From: CAVQTK01 sp963716455
Lineage (GTDB): Bacteria; Pseudomonadota; Gammaproteobacteria; Coxiellales; Coxiellaceae
Assembly (NCBI GenBank): GCA_963716455.1
Contig: CAVQTK010000003.1
Location: forward strand, 1 to 64,000
DNA: 64,000 nucleotides
Direction of reading: 5' to 3'
The position numbers and the translations under genes were made by a program. The notes below the pieces were generated by a model. The model did not search any database, had not been told where the DNA came from, and worked only from the letters and a program-made list of their open reading frames with translations. Shown here one piece after another: positions 16,701-25,407 of the stretch. Within the stretch, counting starts at the first letter, position 1, and each line of letters starts with the position of its first letter.

Positions 16701-17668
16701 TTTTTTTTCCTAAAAAATTTACCCACCTGGCCCAGTCGGCGTTCTTCTTGTAAAGAGGCATGAGGACCACCATAAGGATGTCCACCAAACTGATTTCGCA
16801 TCATTGCAATAGCTCGCGCCCAATATTTCTTATCATCTCTTGATATAAATAGTTGCATAATTGCTTGAGAAATTACCGGTACGGCAACCTCCATCTGGAT
16901 AGCATCACTAACTAGCCAATTGACCTCACCGGTATCATCAACATAAGAAGGAACATTTTCTAATCCTCCTTCTTCTATATACGCTTGTTCCATTAAATCA
17001 ATTAGCCAAGAACGGATAACTGAACCGTTGCGCCAACATTTTAAAATTTTTTGAATATCTAAATTTTCTGGATAGTTTTTTAATAAATTAATCCCTTCAC
17101 CAATAGCTTGTAACATTCCAAATTCGATTCCATTATGTACTAATTTGGTGAAATGACCTGATCCGGAAGAACCCGTGTAGGTATAGCCCTCTTTTACTGC
17201 TAGTTTTAATAATATGGGTTCAATACGTTTTACTGCTATTTCATCCCCTCCGGCCATAAAACAAGCACCATTACGCGCTCCGGAAACTCCGCCACTGGTT
17301 CCCAGATCTATCCAATGAATTTTGTATTTCTCTTGTAAGTAATCATGGCGTCGAATTGAATCTCCCCAGTAGGAGTTGCCGCCATCGACAATAATATCGC
17401 CTGCCTCAAGGATTGTAGCTAAAATTTCGAGTGTATTATCTACTGTTGGCCCTGCTGGAATATAGAGAAAGATAATACGGGGACTTTTCAAATGCTGGGG
17501 GATATCAGTTATTGCATTTAAAGCTACAACGCCCGCTTCTAACAAGTTTTGCGGAATGCCGCTTAATGAATAGCCAACTACCTTTATTCCTTTGCTTTGA
17601 GCTTGCAAAGCTAAATTAGCTCCCATTTTCCCTAAGCCAACGATGGCACATTCTTGTTGATATTCCAT
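16697..17668 (-). CDS. 6-phosphogluconate dehydrogenase, short (YqeC/GntZ-like) form
   Basis: A 323-residue protein, the short NAD-preferring class rather than the 470-residue Gnd. The Rossmann motif is CAIVGLGKMGANLALQAQSKG; the substrate-binding segments are DLGTSGGVSGARNGACFMAG, the active-site Lys in HFTKLVHNGIEFGMLQAIGE, and YVDDTGEVNWLVSDAI. It converts 6-phosphogluconate to ribulose 5-phosphate. It is first in the operon 6PGDH - glucose dehydrogenase - GH15, which would take glucose from an alpha-glucoside towards the pentose phosphates if a gluconokinase exists elsewhere. Confidence 0.9.
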   Translation of the reverse strand: MEYQQECAIVGLGKMGANLALQAQSKGIKVVGYSLSGIPQNLLEAGVVALNAITDIPQHLKSPRIIFLYIPAGPTVDNTLEILATILEAGDIIVDGGNSYWGDSIRRHDYLQEKYKIHWIDLGTSGGVSGARNGACFMAGGDEIAVKRIEPILLKLAVKEGYTYTGSSGSGHFTKLVHNGIEFGMLQAIGEGINLLKNYPENLDIQKILKCWRNGSVIRSWLIDLMEQAYIEEGGLENVPSYVDDTGEVNWLVSDAIQMEVAVPVISQAIMQLFISRDDKKYWARAIAMMRNQFGGHPYGGPHASLQEERRLGQVGKFFRKKK

Positions 17669-17895
17669 ATGATTTTCTATAGTCAGTAATGATTATAATG
17701 TTGTCCTTTATTTATTTTAGCATAAAAAAATCAGTAATTTATGTTCATATTTTTATCGAAAGAATCTGTGCTTTCCAACACTGCAATCTATTTTATTTAC
17801 ATATTCCCAAAAAATACGGTATATAAAAAAGAAAATAATGTTTTTAGAATTATGCAAGCAACTTATTTAGATTATACCTTCTACAGGAGAACTCA

Positions 17896-18369
17896 ATGAA
17901 TATTAAACCTCTGCTTAATATTTCTCTAAGTATTTCATTATTTTTTTGTGCCAATGCAATTTATGCTTCTTCCCCTAAAATTAATATAATTTTTCAGGAT
18001 GCCAATGGGGTTTGTAAGGATTCCAGTAGCGCGACGAAATTTTCATTCAACTATACATATAGTACAAATACAAATTTTGATTATTTTAGTGGACCCGTAA
18101 ATGTAAATAGTGCGACTCAATTGCTTCCTGTTCCACAACCTACTGATAAAGATTATAAATATAAAGTTTTTGAAATCACTGATTCTGGAATGTGTGGAGA
18201 CCGTGATCTTAACTATAGCAATAGAGGTGACTGTTACAATACAAATCTTATTCCTTCGGAGTATCAAAATAATCCCTATTCATACACCATTTCCATAATT
18301 CCGCAAATAACCCCAGACCAGCCTTATGGAAAAAGTTATAATTTAATTTGTACAGTTAAAAAATTTTAA
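17896..18369 (+). CDS. Hypothetical secreted protein
   Basis: I do not recognise this 157-residue protein. A clean signal peptide occupies residues 1-24 (hydrophobic ISLSISLFFCANAIYASS with cleavage near YAS). The mature part is rich in Tyr, Asn and Ser and has four to five Cys, suggesting a small disulfide-bonded periplasmic or secreted protein. ACAGGAGA precedes the ATG. It stands alone and is divergent from the 6PGDH operon. A weak hairpin (AAGGGG/CCCCTT, about 18389-18415) follows. Confidence 0.7.
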   Translation: MNIKPLLNISLSISLFFCANAIYASSPKINIIFQDANGVCKDSSSATKFSFNYTYSTNTNFDYFSGPVNVNSATQLLPVPQPTDKDYKYKVFEITDSGMCGDRDLNYSNRGDCYNTNLIPSEYQNNPYSYTISIIPQITPDQPYGKSYNLICTVKKF

Positions 18370-18562
18370 CGAAGAAATCCCATTTCTAAAGGGGGGAAGC
18401 GAACCTTTCCCCTTAATCTCCGCACGAACTAGATTAGTTGCAGTAAAAGCCAAACAGAAAAAATGTAATACGAATTTATGAAAGTTTTCATAATTCCTTA
18501 ATTTTTCATATTTATAGTTAATAAAAGATTTTTTTAAAAGCTATAACTATAAAGGTAAAAAC

Positions 18563-19519
18563 ATGAGGATTGCAGCAAAAAATACCGTAATTCTGTCTGG
18601 TGAGGTAAAAGATATATTAAAAGATAGGTTAAAAGAACCAGAAAAAAAGAGTGAAGAGAAAGAGATAAGGAAATCAATCAATATTTTTACTTTGCAAGCT
18701 ATGTTAGATTTTACCAGAGAAATAGATCCTACAGCCTATCAGGCATTTGATAGATCAATAGGTTCCACTTACGATAAAGAAAAAGAAGGAATAATTATTC
18801 CTCCCTATTTTACTTACATGACTCCAAGAGACGTAAGAGAGAATGCTAGCCTTAAACTAGGCAAGGGTAAAGAAAGCTTAGGAGAGAATATTTATAATTT
18901 TTATGCAGCAGTTTTTTTAGTGGCAATGGGAAAAATTAAAAAAAACCAATATTGCTTTACAGATAATGAAGTTGCAGTTGTCAAAGCTTCATACTTAACT
19001 AAAAAATTTGTTGAAGATCATGCTCCCGCTTCAGCCTCCAAGAACAAACTTCTTTCTCCGATAAGCAGTAAAGATGCCAAAAAAGAAGCTAAAAAAGTTT
19101 CTGCAAAAAGAGGCCCACGTGTGCCAAAATCAACGGTAATCAGACCAACAAAGGAGCAGTTACAGTTATTAACTGCTGAAGCAAAGAGTTTGAATCAGAA
19201 CGGAGTTTATAAAACAGCTCATCAAATAGCGCGGGAAGAAGCAGCTCGGCAGGGTTTGATAGTTCGGAATCTCTTTTTTAAAACTAAAAGTACATATACA
19301 TGTGATGTAAGGTTATCTACAGGAAAAAGTGGTGGACATCCAAAAACACAATTTTTCTACAGCGTAGCAGAGAAAGATGAACAGTTTTATATTCATCATT
19401 TTGAAGGCACAGAATTGAATAAAAATAGTACGCCAATAAAAAGTAATCAAGATGTTATTGCTCATGCCATCTACATGGATCCCCAAAGTGACGACACTAT
19501 GAAATTAATAAAAAAGTAA
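18563..19519 (+). CDS. Hypothetical Lys/Glu-rich protein, effector-like
   Basis: A 318-residue cytoplasmic-type protein with no signal or membrane segment. Charged regions (about 20-40) precede a folded-looking part with FTLQAMLDFTREIDPTAYQA, then a basic linker (about 165-195, KKEAKKVSAKRGPRVPK) and a C-terminal region with IYMDPQSDDTMKLIKK. I recognise no domain. Orphan proteins of this composition are frequent among type IV effectors of Legionellales, but no secretion signal can be proven by eye. AAAGG lies upstream of the ATG. Confidence 0.6.
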   Translation: MRIAAKNTVILSGEVKDILKDRLKEPEKKSEEKEIRKSINIFTLQAMLDFTREIDPTAYQAFDRSIGSTYDKEKEGIIIPPYFTYMTPRDVRENASLKLGKGKESLGENIYNFYAAVFLVAMGKIKKNQYCFTDNEVAVVKASYLTKKFVEDHAPASASKNKLLSPISSKDAKKEAKKVSAKRGPRVPKSTVIRPTKEQLQLLTAEAKSLNQNGVYKTAHQIAREEAARQGLIVRNLFFKTKSTYTCDVRLSTGKSGGHPKTQFFYSVAEKDEQFYIHHFEGTELNKNSTPIKSNQDVIAHAIYMDPQSDDTMKLIKK

Positions 19520-19586
19520 AGATTTAAAACGAACGATTTTATGATTGTAATATCTTTGATTATTCATTTTACGCAAGAGTTTTCGT

Positions 19587-19876
19587 CATTGTGAGCGTTA
19601 GCGAAACAATCCAGTTCGTACTTCGGGCAATGCTCTATACTGCGAGTCTGAAATAGCCCCACAAATTTTTTAAAGGCGAAAAACGCGAAAAACCTCAAAA
19701 ATATTGTTTTTCATGTGTTAGTTTGAGGGAAAGATGTCTATTTATGAGGTGCACAAGAAGGTCTGAATTTCGGCTTTCACCAGAACGACACTTTTGCATT
19801 TTTGTATCAACTTGATTGTTAAATTTAGGCTTAAAGATTCTGTCGATGGATATTTCAGGTCGCAATGACGGGAGTT
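19587..19876. repeat. Degenerate family B repeat region
   Basis: CGTCATTGTGAGCGTTAGCG and AACAATCCAGTTCGTACTTC begin the block, and GTCGCAATGACGGG ends it near 19872, forming widely spaced inverted B arms. The 200 bases between are A/T-rich without a credible gene. Together they account for most of the 415-base gap between the flanking convergent genes. Confidence 0.6.
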
Positions 19877-19934
19877 CTGTGAAAAAATCCCGTTTAAGGC
19901 AAGTAATTAATGAATTGCCAACAGCTCCTAGTCA

Positions 19935-20840
19935 TTAAAAAGTTATTGCTGGTGTAACATCTATTTTGTTCTTCTCTCTCGGTGAAGACGAAGCCGATTT
20001 TTGTAAATCAGTTTTTTGTAATGGGGAAGAAAAAATTGAGAGAGAGATTTCATAAAAAAAAGAAGTGATTAGACTTGATTCATTTTTATCAACTAAATAC
20101 TCAAAAACTTGAGCAGTTAATACGGGATATAAATAAGCTTGCAGTATGCCTATTACGCTTTTACTCCATATTAAGAAATTATGCTCAATGGTTTCTTTCA
20201 GTTTTTCTTCAATTTCATTTTTCTTAATATAGAGTCCAAGCGTATTTATGTTAAGAAGGATATGATTAGAGAAGAAATGTTTTATGCCATCATCTGTTAT
20301 GGCTGTAAAACTCGCATCGAATTCTAATAATGACTTGTTATGGGTAGCAAAAAATTCTATCCCTTTGTCATCCACTTTACTGCCAGATATATTTAGAGAA
20401 TTTAAATTTGTTTCAGCGAGTGATTTTAAGCTAGATATTTTTGTTTCCCTTATGTCCAGATGAGTTAATGTTTTGTTTCCAGACAAGGGCGCCAGACCAT
20501 CGTTACTTATGTTTGTAGCACCTAAATCTAACGCTTGTAAATTGGGGTTCTCACTACAAGCCAAAATCGTTCGATTGGAGATTTTTTTATTGCCGGCGAG
20601 GATAAGGCGCCGAATGGTAGGAATTTTATTTAACGCCATTGCGCTTGTATCCGTTAACTTGTTGTAAGCTAAATTTAAAGTAGCTACTTCTGGATTGGTT
20701 CCTAAGGCTTTGGTAAGCCTGAGTACTTGAGCATCATTTAAGCCTTTTCTAGATAGATCTAATGAAGATTTTTTGTATTTATTATGTTTCAATTTTGCAA
20801 CAAGTTGGTTAAATTTATTTGATTTTTTAGTTTTTTTCAT
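19935..20840 (-). CDS. Leucine-rich repeat protein (RNase-inhibitor type), candidate effector
   Basis: A 301-residue protein. A basic N terminus (about 1-25) is followed by six to seven LRR units of about 22-28 residues (for example VATLNLAYNKLTD, LQALDLGATNISNDGL, LTHLDIRETKISSLK, LNSLNISGSKVDDKGIEF). A helical C-terminal region and a Ser/Lys-rich tail (KSASSSPREKNKID) follow. LRR proteins of this kind are protein-interaction modules and are common as secreted effectors in intracellular bacteria. The repeats are seen; export is inference. It is monocistronic. Confidence 0.75.
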   Translation of the reverse strand: MKKTKKSNKFNQLVAKLKHNKYKKSSLDLSRKGLNDAQVLRLTKALGTNPEVATLNLAYNKLTDTSAMALNKIPTIRRLILAGNKKISNRTILACSENPNLQALDLGATNISNDGLAPLSGNKTLTHLDIRETKISSLKSLAETNLNSLNISGSKVDDKGIEFFATHNKSLLEFDASFTAITDDGIKHFFSNHILLNINTLGLYIKKNEIEEKLKETIEHNFLIWSKSVIGILQAYLYPVLTAQVFEYLVDKNESSLITSFFYEISLSIFSSPLQKTDLQKSASSSPREKNKIDVTPAITF

Positions 20841-21021
20841 ACCTATCCTGACTCAAAAGGTTATTGGTATCGATTCTGTGTGAAAATTATACTTATTTTA
20901 TACTATTTGCTGTACAAAAAAAAGTAGGAGAGAAGTATATTATTTTTAATCTTAAGATTGCATTATTGTGCATTTAATATAGCTTTCTTCTTAATTTGCA
21001 TATTTTGTTGGAGAATAATTT

Positions 21022-21342
21022 CTATGCTGCTAAGTTATTTATTGTTTGATCTGATACCGATAGCCAATTATTCTCTTCTCCTGCTTCAATAAACTCCTGG
21101 ACTGTATATTTTTTATAGTACATTTCTTTTATAAATGGGTCCTCAGAAATTATTTTTTCCGCGTGATTGGTGGATGTTGCTCTAATGACTAGAATAGCTC
21201 CTTTATTATCTGTAAAAGGACCGCAAAGTGGCAAATGGCCGGCAGTTCGCAATTGTTTAAGATAATTAATATGCGCTGCTAACAGGTTCATACCTAAAAG
21301 CTCAGGTTGTTTTTCACTGAGTAAAATTAAAAATGACTTCAT
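21022..21342 (-). CDS. YciI family protein
   Basis: A 106-residue protein with a YCII fold: a ferredoxin-like alpha/beta domain with HINYLKQLRTAGHLPLCGPF, DNKGAILVIRA, and a DPF motif followed by YTVQEF. YciI-like domains carry a conserved His-Asp pair and are suspected of enzymatic roles, but none is assigned. It stands alone, between the LRR gene and the HAD fusion. Confidence 0.8.
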   Translation of the reverse strand: MKSFLILLSEKQPELLGMNLLAAHINYLKQLRTAGHLPLCGPFTDNKGAILVIRATSTNHAEKIISEDPFIKEMYYKKYTVQEFIEAGEENNWLSVSDQTINNLAA

Positions 21343-21545
21343 ATCAACCCTTTTTATTTGTGGTTAAGATAATCAAATGGCAGCCTAGCTGATTAATTTC
21401 ATCATGATTTCCGCAAGGCCTGTATTTTCACTCGTTATAAAGATATTTATATCCATTTTTTCGTTTAAAAATTTTATTAGATTACTTAAATAGTACTATA
21501 TTTCAACTATAATTAATTCATAGCTGTGTAGTCAAGGATGCATTT

Positions 21546-23063
21546 ATGAGGCGGCCTATTTTAGCAGTATTGTGTGATCTAGATGGTGTTGTTACTAAAA
21601 CTGCAAGGGTACACGCTGAAGCTTGGAAACAAGTTTTTGATAATTTTTTTTACCATTACGAAGAAAAAGCCCACATTTTATATTCTTTCAATATTGTTAA
21701 TGATTATATTCAATTTATTGACGGGGAACAGCAGATAGAGGGGGTCAAAGAGTTTTTGTTATCAAAGAATATATCAATCACTGAAGATATAATTTATGAT
21801 CTTGCTCAAAAAAAAGACAAAATTTTCTTGCAATTACTCGAGAAACAAGGGGTTGAAATTAACGATGATAATTTTAATAAATTAAATGAGTGGAAACAAC
21901 AAGGCATGAAATTGGGGTTGGTTTCTTCTAGCAGAAATTGTCAACCAATTCTTAAGAAAAGTAAATTATCTTCTTTTTTCCAAGTTTGTATCGATGAATT
22001 AGCTGAACAAGAGCAGTTAAAAGGCATCTACCGGAATACATTTCTTTATGCGGCGACTAAGCTAAACGTGCCACCGGAATCAATAATGGTAATTGAGGAT
22101 GCAACTGTAGGTATAGAAGTAGCCAAACAAGGGAATTTTGGTTTAGTGGTGGGCCTTATTCATCCCAACAATTATCAAAAGATGCAAAAATCAAGGGCAG
22201 ATGTATTAGTTACTACACTGGAAGAACTGGTTTGGAATGGTAAACAAATACGTTTTCCACGATATTATCAACATTTGCCTAATGCTTGTAATCAAATAAA
22301 TGAAATGGAAGTATTATTTTCGAATCATCAACTCGTTGTTTTCCTTGATTATGATGGCACACTTACACCGATCGTTGGTCATCCAGAAAACGCTATTTTG
22401 AATGATAGCATGCGAGAAGTACTATCTCAGCTTTCTAAATTGGTAAAAATAACTATTATTAGCGGTAGAGATAGAAATAATATTCAAAGTTTAGTTAATT
22501 TACCGAACGTTTTTTATGTAGGTAACCATGGATTGGATATGGAAGGACTTGACGAAAAAGAAATTGTCCAAAAAAACATTGAAAGTTCTATTTCAACATT
22601 GCGCCAAGTTTGGCAAGAACTTGCACTAAAGTTAGCATCGGTTTCTGGAATACAAATTGAACCTAAAAAATTTACTTTAGCCGTGCATTACCGTAATGTC
22701 GCAACAGAAAAGCAAAGTGAAATTTTGGCCATTACTCAACAAATCGTGGAGCGATATTCTAATTTAACAATCGTTTACGGAAAAAAGGTCTTAGATGTTT
22801 GTCCCAAAACAGGATGGAATAAAGGCGAAGCTTTAAAATGGCTAATTTCAAAATTTGATTTGGTAAAAGATAAAATTGTTCCAATTTATATTGGTGATGA
22901 TTTAACCGATGAAAATGCATTTCGTGCTTTAACGGACGATGGTATTGGTATTTTAGTTGGGAATCATGGTAGCAAAACCTATGCTGATTTCGTTGTAAAA
23001 GATCCAGTTGAAGTGCAAGAATTCTTAAAAAAAATAATACAAAAGTTAAAAGGGCGTGAATAA
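21546..23063 (+). CDS. otsB: Two-domain HAD protein: beta-phosphoglucomutase-like plus trehalose-6-phosphate phosphatase
   Basis: A 505-residue fusion of two HAD domains. The N-terminal domain (about 1-225) has LCDLDGVVTKTARVHAEAW, VSSSRNCQ and MVIEDATVGIEVAK, as in beta-PGM-like HADs with a helical cap. The C-terminal domain (about 250-500) has FLDYDGTLTPIVGHPENA, IISGRDR, YVGNHGLDMEG and YIGDDLTDENAFR, as in OtsB. The second half should dephosphorylate trehalose 6-phosphate. The first may interconvert glucose phosphates. No trehalose-phosphate synthase is in the window. The GH15 gene at 14 kb could be the matching trehalase. Confidence 0.88.
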   Translation: MRRPILAVLCDLDGVVTKTARVHAEAWKQVFDNFFYHYEEKAHILYSFNIVNDYIQFIDGEQQIEGVKEFLLSKNISITEDIIYDLAQKKDKIFLQLLEKQGVEINDDNFNKLNEWKQQGMKLGLVSSSRNCQPILKKSKLSSFFQVCIDELAEQEQLKGIYRNTFLYAATKLNVPPESIMVIEDATVGIEVAKQGNFGLVVGLIHPNNYQKMQKSRADVLVTTLEELVWNGKQIRFPRYYQHLPNACNQINEMEVLFSNHQLVVFLDYDGTLTPIVGHPENAILNDSMREVLSQLSKLVKITIISGRDRNNIQSLVNLPNVFYVGNHGLDMEGLDEKEIVQKNIESSISTLRQVWQELALKLASVSGIQIEPKKFTLAVHYRNVATEKQSEILAITQQIVERYSNLTIVYGKKVLDVCPKTGWNKGEALKWLISKFDLVKDKIVPIYIGDDLTDENAFRALTDDGIGILVGNHGSKTYADFVVKDPVEVQEFLKKIIQKLKGRE

Positions 23064-23231
23064 TTGGGGTAAGTTATTCACGAGGGTTAATTAGTGTATT
23101 CAAGAAGTCTAATGCTTGCAGAAATTTTTTGCTCATTATCTGAATTTTACCGTCTAAAGTAGCTTCAAATGGTCATGTGCATGTTTTGCAAAAAAATGTT
23201 AAGGTTATTGCAGCAGTTTATTGGAGGAGAT

Positions 23232-23793
23232 ATGTATATTGCTATTTCTGGTACACATTTTATCGGTAAAAGTACTTTAATTAATGATTTTATTAAAAAA
23301 CATCCGGATTATTATTGTGAAATTGAACCTCATCACCAATTACAAAATGATCATGGTGTTGAATTCTCGGAAGAGTTAACCTTAGATTGTATTTTGAAAC
23401 AGCTTGATTACAGTATTGAACGGATTAATTATCGCGCAAATAAAACTGACATTATTTTTGATCGATGTCCTGTAGATTTTATTGCTTATGCGATGCATAT
23501 TATAGGTCGGTGTCAAATAGATCTCAATGATACCGATATTGGGGAAAGATTACCGCTGGTTAAAGATGCATTAAAAAAACTAAATTTAATTGTTTTTTTG
23601 CCTATTACTAAAGAGCATACTGATTAAGTATTATGAAGAAGATGCTGTTTATCGTAAAGCTATCGACAGGAATTTTAAAAAAATTTATCGAGATGAAATT
23701 TTTGATATATTTCCAAGTTATAATCATCCTAAAATTATCGAAATATGGGGTGATCGTATAGAAAGAGTTAAAAAATTGGAAAATTATCTATAA
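23232..23793 (+). pseudogene. P-loop NTPase (AAA_28-like), broken by a +1 frameshift
   Basis: From the ATG at 23232 (GGAGGA upstream) the protein starts MYIAISGTHFIGKSTLIND, a Walker A motif of nucleoside-kinase-like ATPases, with IIFDRCPVDFIAY as the DRxPxDF motif. The frame ends at 23627 after ITKEHTD. It continues in the next frame as KYYEEDAVYRKAIDRNFKKI and IIEIWGDRIERVKKLENY to 23793. Removing one T from the TT at 23624-23625 restores a continuous protein of about 186 residues. The function of AAA_28 proteins is mostly unknown. The break may be real or a sequence error. Confidence 0.75.
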
Positions 23794-23833
23794 TGTGCTT
23801 AGGAAATAATCTCAATGTGAGATAGGAGTAGAA

Positions 23834-24247
23834 ATGATAGCGGAAAAAATACGCCAATTAGTGCAAAAGCATGCTGATTTAGAAGTCAAATTGGATTTGG
23901 AAGGTGTCTTAGGAACTTTAGCAGATTGCCCAATTTATGAATTTTATCCAGCACGATTAAAATTGGAAGGTAAAGAAAATATCCGAAAATTTTATCGCCA
24001 ACATTTTGATTGTTTCTTTCCAAAAATTAAATCATTTCAATTAATTAACGAGTGGGCGAATGAGAATGCCGTTTGTTTCGAATACGATCTCTATTTAAAA
24101 GAACCATTTGATCCTAATAGAGTCTTCAGAATAATGGTTGTTGTTACCGCAAAAGATTCATTATTATTAGGTGAAAGATTTTTTGTAGAAGATGAATTAG
24201 TGCGTTTAATGACAGGGCCCTCATTTAATTTATTCACTAAGTTTTAA
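23834..24247 (+). CDS. NTF2/SnoaL-like protein
   Basis: A 137-residue protein with the small cone-shaped alpha/beta layout of SnoaL-like domains: an N-terminal helix (IAEKIRQLVQKHADLE), a helix-strand unit around FYPARLKLEGKENIRKFY, and beta strands with VCFEYDLYLKE and FRIMVVVTAKDSLLLGERFF. Such domains bind small hydrophobic ligands or act as isomerases or hydrolases; no active-site assignment is possible. It follows the broken P-loop gene by 40 bases and may share its transcript. Confidence 0.65.
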   Translation: MIAEKIRQLVQKHADLEVKLDLEGVLGTLADCPIYEFYPARLKLEGKENIRKFYRQHFDCFFPKIKSFQLINEWANENAVCFEYDLYLKEPFDPNRVFRIMVVVTAKDSLLLGERFFVEDELVRLMTGPSFNLFTKF

Positions 24248-24348
24248 TTACACGAAACTAACTGTAGAAATTTTTATTCATCATAAAATCTTCAATTATA
24301 CGCTTCCAAAGGGATATGATATAAAATAAAAACTATGAAATAATAATT

Positions 24349-25365
24349 ATGGATAATATTACAAAAATTATCGAATGGGCTGAAGCAAGTCTTGTTTCTA
24401 AAGGTTATGTTTTAAAGGATTCTTTTGCGGATATTCAAATAACACCTTGGTCAAAAGTAAAACGATTATTTACCGCTGAAGGTTATATATATTTAAAGGA
24501 AATGCCATCCACACTATCTTTAGAGCCAGTAATAGTACGAATTTTGTATGAGCAATTTCATGCCAACGTACCCATAATTATTGATGTAAATATAGAATTA
24601 AATTGTTTTATTATGAAAGATTCTGGGAAACAACTACGCGAATTATTTAAAATAAATTTTAAATCAAACTTATTGATTCAAGCAATTAAGAAATATACTT
24701 ATATCCAAAAGGGCGTTGCCGATGCTGATCAGATAAATACTTTCCTTGAACTAGGGGTACCCGATTGGCGCTTGTCGCAGTTACCTATTCTTTACAACCA
24801 ACTAATTAATAAAGAAGATTTGTTAAAAGAAGACGGCATGAACACGCATGAGTTGGATAGGCTGCATGAATTAGCTGAAGAGTTTTCATCTTGGTGTCAA
24901 TTTTTATCTTATTATAAAATACCAGAAACAATAGACCACTGTGATTTTCATGATGGTAATATTTTGCAGCAAAATAATACCAATAAAATAACGATCATTG
25001 ATTGGGGTGAGACAGTTATTACTCATCCATTTTTTTCGTTGATCTCATGCCTAAATAATGTGGCGCATCGATATCATCTGAATGAGAACGATAAAACATA
25101 TATAAAGCTGCAGCACACCTGCTTTGAAAATTGGCTTGCCACAGATATAAAAAATAATTTGTCGGAAGCTATTCTTTTGACAAAAAAATTGCAGCCAGTT
25201 TATAGAGCTCTGGGTTTTTATCGATTGAAAATGAGCTGTAATGCAGAAAAATTTAGATTTTGGCCTGAAGGACAAGGCTGTATAATGCGACCATTAAGAA
25301 AATTCATAGCTGTTGCGGATGATATGAGTGGCGGAAAACCAATGCATGAAGTAAGGGGGCTTTAG
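24349..25365 (+). CDS. Aminoglycoside phosphotransferase-like kinase (APH family)
   Basis: A 338-residue protein-kinase-like fold. The Brenner motif DHCDFHDGNIL (catalytic Asp and Asn, about residue 200) and the metal-binding IIDWGETVITHPF match the APH family; the N-terminal lobe has YIYLKEMPSTLSLEPVIVRI. Family members phosphorylate small molecules such as choline, homoserine, sugars or aminoglycosides. Nothing here points to antibiotic resistance. The role is therefore 'small-molecule kinase'. Confidence 0.78.
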   Translation: MDNITKIIEWAEASLVSKGYVLKDSFADIQITPWSKVKRLFTAEGYIYLKEMPSTLSLEPVIVRILYEQFHANVPIIIDVNIELNCFIMKDSGKQLRELFKINFKSNLLIQAIKKYTYIQKGVADADQINTFLELGVPDWRLSQLPILYNQLINKEDLLKEDGMNTHELDRLHELAEEFSSWCQFLSYYKIPETIDHCDFHDGNILQQNNTNKITIIDWGETVITHPFFSLISCLNNVAHRYHLNENDKTYIKLQHTCFENWLATDIKNNLSEAILLTKKLQPVYRALGFYRLKMSCNAEKFRFWPEGQGCIMRPLRKFIAVADDMSGGKPMHEVRGL

Positions 25366-25407
25366 CCATGTTAACGCTTTAAAACTTTAAGAATTGCTTA
25401 TATTTAG

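Noticed and set aside
19640..19850. Transposase remnant between the 318-residue gene and the LRR gene
   Set aside because: Some frames look vaguely IS-like (Lys/Phe-rich), but no transposase motif or terminal inverted repeat could be shown.
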